Shown one piece after another: positions 1-8,203 of a DNA stretch of 64,000 nt (position 1 is the first letter of the stretch; each line of letters starts with the position of its first letter). The notes under the pieces were generated by a model. That model was not told the origin of the DNA and did no database searches. It saw only the letters and a list, made by a program, of their open reading frames with translations. The position numbers and the translations under genes are program-made. Origin of the DNA: Bog-159 sp963738375 (lineage in GTDB: Bacteria > Acidobacteriota > Terriglobia > Bryobacterales > Bryobacteraceae); assembly GCA_963738375.1 (NCBI GenBank), contig CAVTWL010000012.1, positions 310,001 through 374,000 on the forward strand, read 5' to 3'.

Positions 1-116
1 TAGCCAAACGCACCGAAGCCTGGGCCCACTTCCAACAGTCCATCCTTCAGCCCGATTCGCACATGGCGCATCACCTCGCCCGAATGGCGATGTCCGGCGC
101 CGGATTGCCCGATTAA
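1..116 (+). CDS. C-terminal end of an unidentified protein (cut by window edge)
   Basis: The frame starting at base 3 is open from the window edge to a TAA at 114-116 and encodes 37 residues ending GAGLPD. The visible part (AWAHFQQSIL, then HMAHHLARMAM) is helical and resembles the end of a TPR-type repeat, but too little is present to name a family. It lies on the same strand as the foldase gene that follows, 112 bases downstream. Confidence 0.4.
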   Translation, partial: AKRTEAWAHFQQSILQPDSHMAHHLARMAMSGAGLPD

Positions 117-192
117 TCGGCCCATCCAAATCGCGCGCCGCCCCTCACCCTCGCCCGCGCCTCCCCCAACCTGCCGAACCAACCCGTCCTGC

Positions 193-220
193 TATAATTA
201 GTCTTCCCTTTTCAGGAGAC
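193..220 (+). promoter_or_regulatory. Candidate -10 box and ribosome binding site of the PpiD-like gene
   Basis: A perfect TATAAT lies at 193-198. No good -35 box stands 16-18 bases upstream. AGGAGA at 214-219 is nine bases from the ATG at 229. An earlier ATG at 222 is only two bases from the SD and opens a four-codon frame (MFHV, stop) that overlaps the true start. Confidence 0.5.
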
Positions 221-228
221 TATGTTCC

Positions 229-2166
229 ATGTTTGATTTGTTCCGCAGCCGCGATAAAGCCGTCCGTATCATGCTCGGCGGATTGCTCCTTCTGGTTGCC
301 CTATCGATGCTTACCTATCTGGTGCCCAGCTACAACTTAGGCGGCTCCAGTACCTCCGACCAGGTGGTCGCCCAGATCGGCAAAGACGTCATCACCATCC
401 CCGACGTCCAGCAAATCGTCCAAATGCAAATGCGCGGCCGCCAGATGCCCGCCGAATTGATGCCCCACTATATCCCTCAGTTCATCAATTCCATGGTCAC
501 CGAACGCGCCATGGCCTACGAAGCCAAACGCCTCGGCTTCAAAGTCTCCGACGAAGACCTCGCCGCCGGCATCCGCCAGTCCGTACCCCAGCTCTTCCCC
601 GAGGGTAAGTTCGCCGGCAAGGACGCCTATGCCCAGGTCCTCGCCCAGCAGAATATGACCATCCCCCAGTTCGAAGAAGACATGTCGCGTCAACTCCTCG
701 TCACCAAGATGCGCGATGTCGCCCTCGAAGGCACTGTGGTCACCCCCCAGGAAATCGAGCAGGAATACCGCCGCCGCAACGACAAAATCAAACTGCAATA
801 CGTCAAGATCGAAGGCGACAAGTTCCGTAAGGACGTCAACGCCTCGCCGGAAGAAGAACACAAATACTACGAGGCTAATAAGCCCATCTATCAGGTCCCC
901 GCCAAGCGCGACCTCGGCATCGTCGTCATCGACCAGACCCAGTTGGCCCAAAATATCCAGCCTACCGACGCCGATCTTCTCCGCATCTATAACGACAACA
1001 AAGATTCCTATCGCTTGCCCGAACGGGTCAACGTGCAGCACATCCTGCTCAAGACCGACGACAAAGACCCTAAGTCCGACGCCACCGTTAAAGCCAAAGC
1101 CCAGGACCTCGTCAAGCAATTGCGCGGCGGAGCCAACTTCACCGATCTGGTCAAGAAGTACTCCGAAGATCCCGGTTCAGCCCAGAAGGGCGGCGAGTAC
1201 GACGGCGTAGTGCACGGCCAGATGGTTCCCGAATTCGAAAAAGCCGCTTTCTCGCTCAAAGTCGGCGAGATCAGCGAGCCCGTCAAAACCGCCTACGGCT
1301 ATCACATCCTCAAGGTCCTCCAGCACGATCAAGCCACGCTCAAGCCTTACAACGACGTCAAGGCGCAGCTCGCCACCGACTACACCAAGCAGCGCGTCAA
1401 CGACATGATGCAGCAGCTGTCCGACAAGGTCCAGGCTGCTCTCACCAAAGACCCCCTGCATCCCGACAAAGTCGCCGCCGATAACGGTGTGCAGTACTTC
1501 AAGGCCGATAGCGTCGGCGCGGGCCAGCCGCTGCCCGGAGTCGGCGCCAACAAAGAATTCGACGAGGCCGTCTCCAACTTGAAAAAGGGTGACGTGTCCC
1601 AGCCCGTCGTCCTGACCGGCAACACCAAGATCGCCATGGCCGTCTGCACCGCCGAAATCCCGGCCCACCCCTCCACCTTCGAAGAAGTCCAGGCCAAAGT
1701 CCACGATAGTTTAATCAAGGATAAACTGCAAAAGCTGGTGGACGAGAAAGCTGCTCAACTCATCGCCAAAGCCCGCGCTGACAATAACGACCTTGCCGCC
1801 GCCGCCAAGTCCATGGGCCTCGAAGCCAAGACCTCCGACGCCGTCGACCGCGCCGGAGCCATTGAAGGTCTCGGTTCCGCTGGCATGTTCCCCGATGCCT
1901 TCGCCAAGCCCGCCGGCGCCATCATCGGACCCAACGGCCTCACGGCAGATACCAAAGTCGTCAGCAAAGTAGTCGAAAAAATCCCGGCTGACCTCTCCAA
2001 CCTCGCCAGCCAGCGCGCCGCCATTCGTGACCAGATCAAGAGCGAGAAGGGCCGCACCCGCAATCAGCTCTTCGAAGAGGGCCTCAAAGACGCTCTCATC
2101 AAGGAAGGCAAGATCAAAATCCATCAGGACGTGATCGACCGCATGCTCGCCAGCTATCACAGTTGA
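229..2166 (+). CDS. Membrane-anchored SurA/PpiD-type peptidylprolyl isomerase
   Basis: This is probably an envelope folding factor that is tethered to the inner membrane and acts on emerging outer-membrane and secreted proteins. One transmembrane segment lies at about residues 13-35, after a short charged N-terminus (FRSRDKAVR), so the bulk is periplasmic. A SurA_N-like helical region follows at about 43-180. A PpiC/parvulin rotamase domain spans about 262-367, with the family signatures VQHILLK, YSEDPGSAQKGG, and FSLKVGEISEPVKTAYGYHIL. The remaining C-terminal part is helical. At 645 residues it matches PpiD-like proteins. ATG 229 is chosen because AGGAGA lies nine bases upstream. The DedA gene follows four bases after the stop, so the two are probably co-transcribed. 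PpiD versus SurA naming is by topology; the parvulin call is secure. Confidence 0.88.
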   Translation: MFDLFRSRDKAVRIMLGGLLLLVALSMLTYLVPSYNLGGSSTSDQVVAQIGKDVITIPDVQQIVQMQMRGRQMPAELMPHYIPQFINSMVTERAMAYEAKRLGFKVSDEDLAAGIRQSVPQLFPEGKFAGKDAYAQVLAQQNMTIPQFEEDMSRQLLVTKMRDVALEGTVVTPQEIEQEYRRRNDKIKLQYVKIEGDKFRKDVNASPEEEHKYYEANKPIYQVPAKRDLGIVVIDQTQLAQNIQPTDADLLRIYNDNKDSYRLPERVNVQHILLKTDDKDPKSDATVKAKAQDLVKQLRGGANFTDLVKKYSEDPGSAQKGGEYDGVVHGQMVPEFEKAAFSLKVGEISEPVKTAYGYHILKVLQHDQATLKPYNDVKAQLATDYTKQRVNDMMQQLSDKVQAALTKDPLHPDKVAADNGVQYFKADSVGAGQPLPGVGANKEFDEAVSNLKKGDVSQPVVLTGNTKIAMAVCTAEIPAHPSTFEEVQAKVHDSLIKDKLQKLVDEKAAQLIAKARADNNDLAAAAKSMGLEAKTSDAVDRAGAIEGLGSAGMFPDAFAKPAGAIIGPNGLTADTKVVSKVVEKIPADLSNLASQRAAIRDQIKSEKGRTRNQLFEEGLKDALIKEGKIKIHQDVIDRMLASYHS

Positions 2167-2170
2167 TCGG

Positions 2171-2836
2171 ATGATCCATTCCCTGCTGGATTTCCTGCAC
2201 TCGCTGACTGACCCCGAACGGCTCATCCAGCTTCTCAGCACCCTGCTGACTGGCTGGCTCGGCTACGGCGTCCTGTTCGCACTGGTATTCGCCGAAACCG
2301 GCATGTTGGTCGGTTTCTTCCTGCCCGGCGATTCTTTGCTCTTCACCGTCGGCGTAGTCTGCGGCGCCGGCCACCTCAATATCGTCCTCGTCAACGTCCT
2401 GCTCATCTCCGCCGCCATGCTCGGCGATGCCGCCGGCTACATGATCGGCCGCGGCACCGGCCCCCATATCTTCAATCGCCCCGATTCCCTCATCTTCCGC
2501 CGTGAACACCTCCAGCGCACTCACGAGTTCTACGAAAAACACGGCGGCCGCACCATGATTTACGCGCACTTCATCCCCATCATCCGCACCTTCGCCGCTT
2601 TCGTCGCCGGCGTCGGCCGCATGAATCTGGTGCGTTTCCTCTCCTACGATATCTTCGGCGTCACCGGCTGGGTCATCGCCATGACCTTGCTGGGCTACAC
2701 CCTCGGCAACGTAACCTTCGTCCGCCACAACTTCGAAAAGGTAATCCTGGGTATCATCGCCTTATCGCTGATCCCCGCCGCCTTCGAAGTCCTGAAAGCC
2801 CGTCGCCGCCGCGCTACTGCCGCGCCCGCGGCGTAG
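2171..2836 (+). CDS. DedA family membrane protein
   Basis: This 221-residue polytopic inner-membrane protein belongs to the DedA/SNARE-associated (VTT) family, members of which are linked to lipid carrier (undecaprenyl phosphate) recycling and membrane homeostasis. Visible family features are the conserved segment FAETGMLVGFFLPGDSLLF at about residues 39-57, GDAAGYMIGRGTG at about 84-96, and a second hydrophobic half with FAAFVAGVGRMNLVRF at about 145-160, followed by a final membrane helix and a basic tail. The start is four bases after the foldase stop, which suggests one transcript. The 3' end overlaps the convergent ThuA-like gene by 23 bases. The specific substrate cannot be told from sequence. 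Confidence 0.88.
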   Translation: MIHSLLDFLHSLTDPERLIQLLSTLLTGWLGYGVLFALVFAETGMLVGFFLPGDSLLFTVGVVCGAGHLNIVLVNVLLISAAMLGDAAGYMIGRGTGPHIFNRPDSLIFRREHLQRTHEFYEKHGGRTMIYAHFIPIIRTFAAFVAGVGRMNLVRFLSYDIFGVTGWVIAMTLLGYTLGNVTFVRHNFEKVILGIIALSLIPAAFEVLKARRRRATAAPAA

Positions 2837-3623
2837 CGTCCCCCGGAATCAATCCCATCGCCCACTTCACCGCTTCCGTCCACATCTGCTGAATATCCGG
2901 CCGGTCCCAAATCTCTTCCCGGTGCCCCAGCGAAGAATAAAATACTCGCCCCTTCCCATAATTCCGCACCCACGTCACCGCGAAATCCTGATCCGTCCGG
3001 TGCACCCGCGGATTCTTCAAATCCACCGACTTCGCATCGATGCTCATCAATACCCGCACCTTGTCCCGCCCGTACGGCTCTTTGAATTGATAAATCTCGT
3101 CGTAAATCGGAAAGTGCGCCGGAAAATGCTTCGTCGCCGGAAAGCTGCGATCCTCTACGTCGATCGTCGCGTGTACCTGCCCCCACGGATGCTCGTTGAA
3201 ATAGCCGCCAATCATATCCCCGAATTCCGGCCACTTATAAAAAGTATCCGTCGCGCTGTGCGTCCCCAAAAAACCCTTCCCGTCTTCCTTCACGAACGAA
3301 ATGAGCGCCGCCTTCTGTTCGTCGTTCAGATCGAGTTCCCCGGTCGTGTAAAACATTACCGCGTCGAAATAATTCAGGTTCTTCGCGTTGCCTTCCAGCT
3401 TCTTCTTGGTCAGCAGCTCCGAATCCGTCCTCAGATACGTGTCCCAGATCCCGCTCTGCTGCCCCAGTTTTTCGATCGTCGCCATGGCATGCGACACCGA
3501 ATCGTGCTCGAACCCCTTCACCTCGCCGATGAACAGCAGTTTCTTCTTGGCCGGAGTCTGAGCCTGCGCGCCGCTAACCGCAACCGCCAGCGACACCAAT
3601 GCAAACACCAACGATTTCTTCAT
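2814..3623 (-). CDS. Secreted ThuA-like domain protein
   Basis: This is a ThuA-like (trehalose-utilisation type, glutamine-amidotransferase-like fold) protein of 269 residues with an N-terminal signal peptide (MKKSLVFALVSLAVAVSGAQAQ). Family signs are GEVKGFEHDSV near the N-terminus, FYTTGELDLNDEQ, GFLGTHSATDTFYKWPEF, GYFNEHPW, and a final block VTWVRNYGKGRVFYSSLGH. In other bacteria such domains occur in periplasmic proteins beside sugar oxidoreductases; the biochemical role is not established. ATG 3623 is preferred over an in-frame TTG at 3641, because the signal peptide begins there. It converges on and overlaps the DedA gene. No partner gene of the usual Gfo/Idh type is adjacent. Confidence 0.8.
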   Translation of the reverse strand: MKKSLVFALVSLAVAVSGAQAQTPAKKKLLFIGEVKGFEHDSVSHAMATIEKLGQQSGIWDTYLRTDSELLTKKKLEGNAKNLNYFDAVMFYTTGELDLNDEQKAALISFVKEDGKGFLGTHSATDTFYKWPEFGDMIGGYFNEHPWGQVHATIDVEDRSFPATKHFPAHFPIYDEIYQFKEPYGRDKVRVLMSIDAKSVDLKNPRVHRTDQDFAVTWVRNYGKGRVFYSSLGHREEIWDRPDIQQMWTEAVKWAMGLIPGDATPRARQ

Positions 3624-3703
3624 AGTTTTCCCGAAGGGCAATCATCTCACCGGGTATCCTTGCCGCGCAACTCAGCGCTAAAATCGAGGATTCCAGCAGG
3701 AGA

Positions 3704-4417
3704 TTGAAATTTATAACGCGCAATAATGCAGCCTGTCCTGTCGCCGTCTACGGCCATCGCGGCGCGCGCGCCATCCTGCCGGAAAACTCGCTCGCCGGCT
3801 TTGAATACGCCATCTCCATCGGCGTCGATGCCATCGAGTTCGACGTAGCCGTCACCCGCGACGACGTCCTCGTGATCTCCCACGATCCCAAGCTCAAACG
3901 TCGCAACATCCGCGATCTGACCGCCTCCCAAACCCTGCTCCCCACACTCGATCAAGTCCTCGACCTGGCCGCCCGGCGCACCTTCATCTTCAATATCGAA
4001 GTGAAGTCCTATCCCAAGCAACCCAACCTGACTCCGCCGCCGGAGCAATTCGCAGGAATGGTCCTGGCAGCCATCCGCCGCCACAACTTGGACCAGCGCG
4101 TCCTCGTCTCGTCCTTCGATTTCCGCGTCCTGCACGCCGTCGCACGCCTGGCCCCCGAAATCCCCACCGGAGCACTCTACATGGGCCGTCCCAAAAGCCT
4201 TCTCAAAATCGCCCGCGAATCCGGTGCGCAAACCGTGCTCCCCTATCACCCGCTCGCGTCATCCCGTCAAATTGCGGCCGCCCACAACGCCGGCCTGAAA
4301 GTAATCGCCTGGACCGCCAACCGCCCATCCGACTGGCGTCGCCTCATCGCCGCCCGCGTCGACGGCATCGTCACCGACAACCCCGCCGCCCTCATCGCAT
4401 TCTTGTTATCCGCGTGA
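3704..4417 (+). CDS. Glycerophosphodiester phosphodiesterase
   Basis: This GDPD-family enzyme hydrolyses glycerophosphodiesters to glycerol-3-phosphate and an alcohol. The TIM-barrel signatures are present: GHRGARAILPENS at the N-terminus, AIEFDVAVTRDDVLVISHDP with the metal-binding E-x-D and the catalytic HDP, FNIEVKSY, and a C-terminal VIAWTANRP...DGIVTDNP block. At 237 residues it has the normal length, and no signal peptide is seen, so it is probably cytoplasmic. The start is taken as TTG 3704. A good AGGAGA lies directly before it, almost without spacing, and there is no ATG before the GHRG motif, so initiation is unusual or the start is slightly different. Confidence 0.88.
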   Translation: MKFITRNNAACPVAVYGHRGARAILPENSLAGFEYAISIGVDAIEFDVAVTRDDVLVISHDPKLKRRNIRDLTASQTLLPTLDQVLDLAARRTFIFNIEVKSYPKQPNLTPPPEQFAGMVLAAIRRHNLDQRVLVSSFDFRVLHAVARLAPEIPTGALYMGRPKSLLKIARESGAQTVLPYHPLASSRQIAAAHNAGLKVIAWTANRPSDWRRLIAARVDGIVTDNPAALIAFLLSA

Positions 4418-4450
4418 ATCGGCGTTGATCCGCAGCCCATCGATCAGGGC

Positions 4451-4924
4451 CTAATAAATCTGGAAGCAAAATACCTGGTTCGAATCCGATGGGCTCAACG
4501 AGTATTCCCCGTTCTCCAAAATCTCATCCACTTCCAACTTATACAGCCCCTCCGCCTGTTTGGTAACATTCAGCCGGATTGGATGCGCCACCAACTTGCT
4601 CTTCCGCCTCAACAGGATTTCCCTGTGATCGCCCTTCGAAACCAGCTTGAACAACTGGATCTTGTCCGCCTGCAGTTCCTGCGTCATCACCAGAAACGCA
4701 GGCGAAGCCAGCGGCGTCTTCACCTCCGAGTGCGCCCCGGCGATGATGTAGGTAACCTCGTTTCGCCGGTCGTCCTGCTTGGCTTCCAGACCCTCGGTCG
4801 GCACTAGGTTGTCCGCATGCATCAGGTAAGGAAGGTCCGCCTTCGCCGGTCTCGGTCCCTCATATTTCTGTGCCACAAGCGGCCAGCACGCCAGCGCGAT
4901 CATCAGCCATTTCCGCATAACCAT
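4451..4924 (-). CDS. Small secreted hypothetical protein
   Basis: This 157-residue protein has an apparent signal peptide (MRKWLMIALACWPLVAQ) and no domain that I recognise. The mature part begins YEGPRPAKADLPYLMHADNLVP and is otherwise rich in strand-forming stretches such as SEVKTPLASPAFLVM and YKLEVDEILENGEYSL. The start at 4924 is chosen because GGGAGG lies eight bases upstream; ATG 4918 is also possible. The gene begins four bases after the stop of the degenerate kinase gene, so they are almost certainly one transcript. Its job is unknown; the wording of its tail suggests a beta-rich sensor or binding protein rather than an enzyme. Confidence 0.65.
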   Translation of the reverse strand: MVMRKWLMIALACWPLVAQKYEGPRPAKADLPYLMHADNLVPTEGLEAKQDDRRNEVTYIIAGAHSEVKTPLASPAFLVMTQELQADKIQLFKLVSKGDHREILLRRKSKLVAHPIRLNVTKQAEGLYKLEVDEILENGEYSLSPSDSNQVFCFQIY

Positions 4925-4928
4925 TACT

Positions 4929-6563
4929 TTAGCCTCCCGCGCTGATCGCTGCCAGCACCAGATCCACCTGCTTCTCATCCACCGGCTTGGCCAGCACGAA
5001 GCGCCGCTCCCCCGCGAAATCGGCCGCCAGTTCCGCATCGTAAGAATCCGGCATCAGCACGAATCCGCCCACCCGGCTCTTCAGTTGTTCCGCCGTCTCC
5101 ACCCAATTCAGCCCCGGCGCGTGTACCGAGCAGAAGATCGCGTCGAACCGCAGCCGCTGCGCCAGGTCCAGCCCCTCGTCGGAACTGTTCACCGGCACCA
5201 CCCGGTATCCCCGCGCCGCTAGCATCGCCTGCAGCTGCCGCTGTACTGCTTCCACCGGTTCGATCACCAGCGCCGTCGCGCCGTGCGCTCTCTCCCCGCC
5301 GTTTTCCACCGCGTGGCCGCTCGGTTTTTCGCGCGTCAGGCACGGCAGATCCACCTGAAATGCCGGATCCCCCGCCGCCGGCTCCACCAACCGGATTTCG
5401 CCTTCATGCGCGGTGATCACACTCCGGCAAACTCCCAGGCCCGTATCGTGCTGCGCCTGCTCCGTTCCCCGCCCAAATGGATCCAGCGCTGTTTTCGGAC
5501 CGCTATACACAATCTCCACCAGCGCCCGCCGCGCCACCAGACTGCTCCGAATCACGATCGACTTATCTGTCGAATCCGTCAGCGCTTGTTCCGCGTGTAC
5601 CAGCAGGCTCAGAAAAACTTGCTCCAGTTGTCCGTGCGATCCCAGTACCGTCAACGCTTCCGCCGCAAGCAAACCACGCGCCTGTATCCCCCGCACTTTC
5701 CATTCCCGCCCGCGAAATTCGATTAGGCTCCGCAGCAGCCCGTTCAATTCCACCGGTTGCGTCTGCGCCGCGCCCGACCCCGCAAATCCCACCAGCCGGT
5801 CCACAATCTCCGCCGCCCGCTTCGCCTCGCTCGCAATCCCCGCCAGATCCCCCGCCGGCGTCATGCTCGCAATCGCCGCCAGCGGCGCTCTCAAATCGTT
5901 CACGATCCCGGAAATCTGCTGCCCCACCGCCGCCAACTTCTCCGTGCGGAACAGTTGCTCGCGCACCGACCGCTGGTCCAGCAGCTTCACCGCCACGCCG
6001 ATTTGGTTCGCCAGGTGTTGCATCAGCGTTTGCTCATCGCGGTTGAAAATCCGCGCCCGGTCCCGCTGATCCATCTGCAGAATTCCCAGTACCTCGCCCT
6101 GCGCCAGCATCGGCACAAATAACAGCGACCGCGGCGCCGCCGATCCCTCTTTCCCCGCCACCGGAAACGGGCTGCGTGAGGTATCCGGAATCGCCAGCAG
6201 CGTGCGGTAGTGAAAGCACGCCACCGCCCCCGCCTGCGGCCCCGGCGGCGGAGCCGATAGAGGAATCGCGGGCTGGTCCGAATGCCCCACCCAATCCAGC
6301 GTCTTCGCGTGCCGGTTATAAAGATAGAGTTGCGCCATGCTCACGCCAAAGATCTTCGGCGCACCCACCTGCACCTTATCCAGAATCTGGTCCGCCGACG
6401 ATGCCCCCAGTACTTCCTCGCCCAGTTCGTATGTGCGCCGCGGCATTTCTCGCTGCCCGCGCAGCCGTTCGTCCCTCCGCCAGATCGCGAAAATCATTGC
6501 TGCTATCGCAAAGGCGCAGATTGGCAGTACCAGCGGCATCGCCTTTTGCGTCAGTTCGCCCAT
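4929..6563 (-). CDS. Degenerate GAF-histidine kinase-receiver protein (pseudo-kinase)
   Basis: This 544-residue protein has a transmembrane segment at about residues 8-29, a GAF domain at about 55-200, a HisKA/HATPase-like region at about 205-412 and a receiver-like domain at about 431-540. The architecture is that of a hybrid sensor kinase, but the chemistry is missing. The H-box reads GIVNDLRAPL with Asn (about residue 222) where the phospho-accepting His should be. The N-box reads SLLVHAEQAL, with Ser and His at the usual Asn sites. The G1 box DxGxG is YSGPK. In the receiver, the phospho-accepting Asp is Ser (FCSVHAPG, about 479), while the Lys in LAKPVD remains. It cannot work as a normal kinase and may be a scaffold. 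The start at 6563 overlaps the upstream HAD stop (TAATG). Confidence 0.8.
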   Translation of the reverse strand: MGELTQKAMPLVLPICAFAIAAMIFAIWRRDERLRGQREMPRRTYELGEEVLGASSADQILDKVQVGAPKIFGVSMAQLYLYNRHAKTLDWVGHSDQPAIPLSAPPPGPQAGAVACFHYRTLLAIPDTSRSPFPVAGKEGSAAPRSLLFVPMLAQGEVLGILQMDQRDRARIFNRDEQTLMQHLANQIGVAVKLLDQRSVREQLFRTEKLAAVGQQISGIVNDLRAPLAAIASMTPAGDLAGIASEAKRAAEIVDRLVGFAGSGAAQTQPVELNGLLRSLIEFRGREWKVRGIQARGLLAAEALTVLGSHGQLEQVFLSLLVHAEQALTDSTDKSIVIRSSLVARRALVEIVYSGPKTALDPFGRGTEQAQHDTGLGVCRSVITAHEGEIRLVEPAAGDPAFQVDLPCLTREKPSGHAVENGGERAHGATALVIEPVEAVQRQLQAMLAARGYRVVPVNSSDEGLDLAQRLRFDAIFCSVHAPGLNWVETAEQLKSRVGGFVLMPDSYDAELAADFAGERRFVLAKPVDEKQVDLVLAAISAGG

Positions 6564-7244
6564 TAAGCCGCGTCCGCTAACTGCGCCCGTACCCACGCTT
6601 CCAGCCCCGCCGCGCTGAAATCGTCGATCGCCAGGTCAACGCCCGGCAGCTCTTCGTGCGTAGTCCGTAAGCCCACAATCCGCGTCCCCGCCGCGCGCGC
6701 CGCCGCGATGCCCGAAACAGAATCTTCGAACACGATGCAATTGCGCGGCGCCACGCCCAGTAACTCGGCCGTTCGCAGATAGATCTCCGGATGCGGTTTG
6801 GCATGCCTCACCTGGTGCCCGTCGATGATCGTCCGGAAGTATCCGCGCAGCCCCGCCCCATCCAGCACGAAATCTACATTCGCCGGTTCCGCATTCGTCG
6901 CCAATCCCACGCGGCGCCCCCGCATGCCGCGCCAGAAAATCCCGCACGCCCGGCACCAGCGACTCGTTCACCGTCGGTCCCAAGATCTCCCGGTACAGCC
7001 GTTCCTTCGCCGCGCCGTGCTCGGCTACGTCCGCATCGCTCATATCCGGACCGAAAATGTCGCGCACAATCTCGTCGTTGCGCTTTCCGTACATCCGTTC
7101 GTCGAATGCATCGCCCGGCTCGATCCCGAATCGCCGGTGATACCTCCGCCATGCCTCCGAATGCAGCGGATTCGAGTCGACCACCACGCCATCCATGTCC
7201 AGTGCCAGCGCCATCCCAGGCCGCAGCCACGCTTCAACCGCCAA
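6563..7244 (-). pseudogene. HAD-IA phosphatase / beta-phosphoglucomutase-like gene, frameshifted
   Basis: Two frames together give one complete HAD hydrolase of about 226 residues. The first frame has motif I (LDMDGVVVDS) and the cap domain up to VRDFLARHAG. The second continues with motif II (GLATNAEPAN), the motif III lysine (KPHPEIY) and motif IV (CIVFEDSVSGI). The break falls at a run of five C on the plus strand (6917-6921); removing one base restores RHAGRRVGLATN. The rest is intact, so this is either a sequencing error or a very recent lesion. The start is TTG 7244, backed by GGAGG six bases upstream, overlapping the cutA stop. The substrate would be a small sugar phosphate or similar. 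Confidence 0.8.
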
Positions 7245-7554
7245 GCTGACCCTCCAGCCAATTCATGTAATTCGCCGACCCTTCCACCACCGGTAAAGCC
7301 AGCACCTCCGGTAATTCGTACGCGTGCGCCTTCTCCAACGCCTGCCGCAGCGCATCGAAAAGCGCGCGCGACGTCTTGATGATCAGCACGCACTCCGCCG
7401 TCGATTCGATCTCGCCTTTCCACCGGTAAACGCTGCGCGCGCCCGGCGCCACCGTTACGCAAGCCGCCACCCGAGCCTCCACCAAAACGCGCGCCAGCTT
7501 CGCGCCTTCGTCTTCGTTCGCGCAGGTACTCAACACGACAATTTTATCTGTCAT
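7234..7554 (-). CDS. cutA: CutA1 divalent-cation tolerance protein
   Basis: This 106-residue protein is a typical CutA1. Members form very stable trimers with a ferredoxin-like fold and are linked to divalent metal tolerance, although their molecular role is still debated. Signatures are VVLSTCANEDEGAKLARVLVE at the N-terminus, the conserved AACVTVAPGARSVYRWKGEIE block, LIIKTSRALFDALRQALEKAHAYELPEV, and a C-terminal ANYMNWLEGQL. It is full length. It is the first gene of a minus-strand group: its stop overlaps the TTG start of the HAD gene, and the pseudo-kinase and small secreted protein genes follow with overlaps or gaps of a few bases. Confidence 0.93.
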   Translation of the reverse strand: MTDKIVVLSTCANEDEGAKLARVLVEARVAACVTVAPGARSVYRWKGEIESTAECVLIIKTSRALFDALRQALEKAHAYELPEVLALPVVEGSANYMNWLEGQLGG

Positions 7555-7619
7555 AACTCAAAAAGTTGGAACAGGATTTCGAATCCGATGTTAACATTAT
7601 CTTCTCGGAATAAGAGTCG

Positions 7620-7922
7620 ATGATGTCATCCGTCACCAGATTCGCCGCCTTTGGCGCGCTATTATTGTTCAGCGGTTATGCCTTTATCGCGTTGCAGGGT
7701 CCCCATGGAATTCCCGGCTTGATGGAAAAACGCCGCCTCATCCACGAGTACGAAAAAAAGAACGCCGACCTCGCCCGCCAAATCGAAGAGCAGCGTGCCC
7801 GCATCGTCCGCTTCAACGACAGCGCACCCGGTCAGGAAATGGAAATCCGCCAGCGCTTGAAATTGGTCAAGCCCGACGAAAAAGTCTTCATCCTGCAAGA
7901 CCCGCCCGCGCCCCGCCACTAA
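7620..7922 (+). CDS. FtsB/DivIC-like septum formation initiator
   Basis: This 100-residue bitopic protein has one membrane helix at about residues 7-26, followed by a coiled coil (EKRRLIHEYEKKNADLARQIEEQRARIVRF) and a short conserved tail (IRQRLKLVKPDEKVFIL). That is the layout of FtsB/DivIC, a small divisome subunit that pairs with FtsL and FtsQ. It stands alone here, divergent from cutA, with 65 bases between them; that gap has a GGATTTCGAATCC inverted repeat near 7578. A second ATG three bases downstream (7623) is an alternative start. Assignment rests on size, topology and the PDEKVF tail. Confidence 0.8.
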   Translation: MMSSVTRFAAFGALLLFSGYAFIALQGPHGIPGLMEKRRLIHEYEKKNADLARQIEEQRARIVRFNDSAPGQEMEIRQRLKLVKPDEKVFILQDPPAPRH

Positions 7923-8203
7923 GCTTCGCAAGCTATTCCATATTTCCGGCCGCCGCAAATGCTCGGACGCCCCTTTTCAGTACCGGCAACGCTATTTCGC
8001 TGCGGGTCGGGTGTCCGAGTAGGATCATGATGTTGTTGGCCGGCTGTCGGTGGCATCCACCGCGAAGAGCGTAGGCGAGCAAGGCACACAGCGGCTATCG
8101 CTGCCCATTTGGTTCGGCGCTCACTCGGGGCAACTGAGAGTGCGTAGGCCATCGCGACGCCGGTTAGAACCATGGCATCCGATCCGCCTTCGTTGCCGGA
8201 CGC
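7923..8203. other. Intergenic stretch without a recognisable gene
   Basis: These 281 bases separate the FtsB-like gene from the GloVer-repeat gene. Short frames exist on both strands (for example minus 7919-8173), but none has a recognisable domain, ribosome binding site or typical codon use. A small inverted repeat (AGCTT-CGC-AAGCT) lies just after the FtsB-like stop near 7922-7935, without a T run; it is only a weak terminator candidate. Confidence 0.4.
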
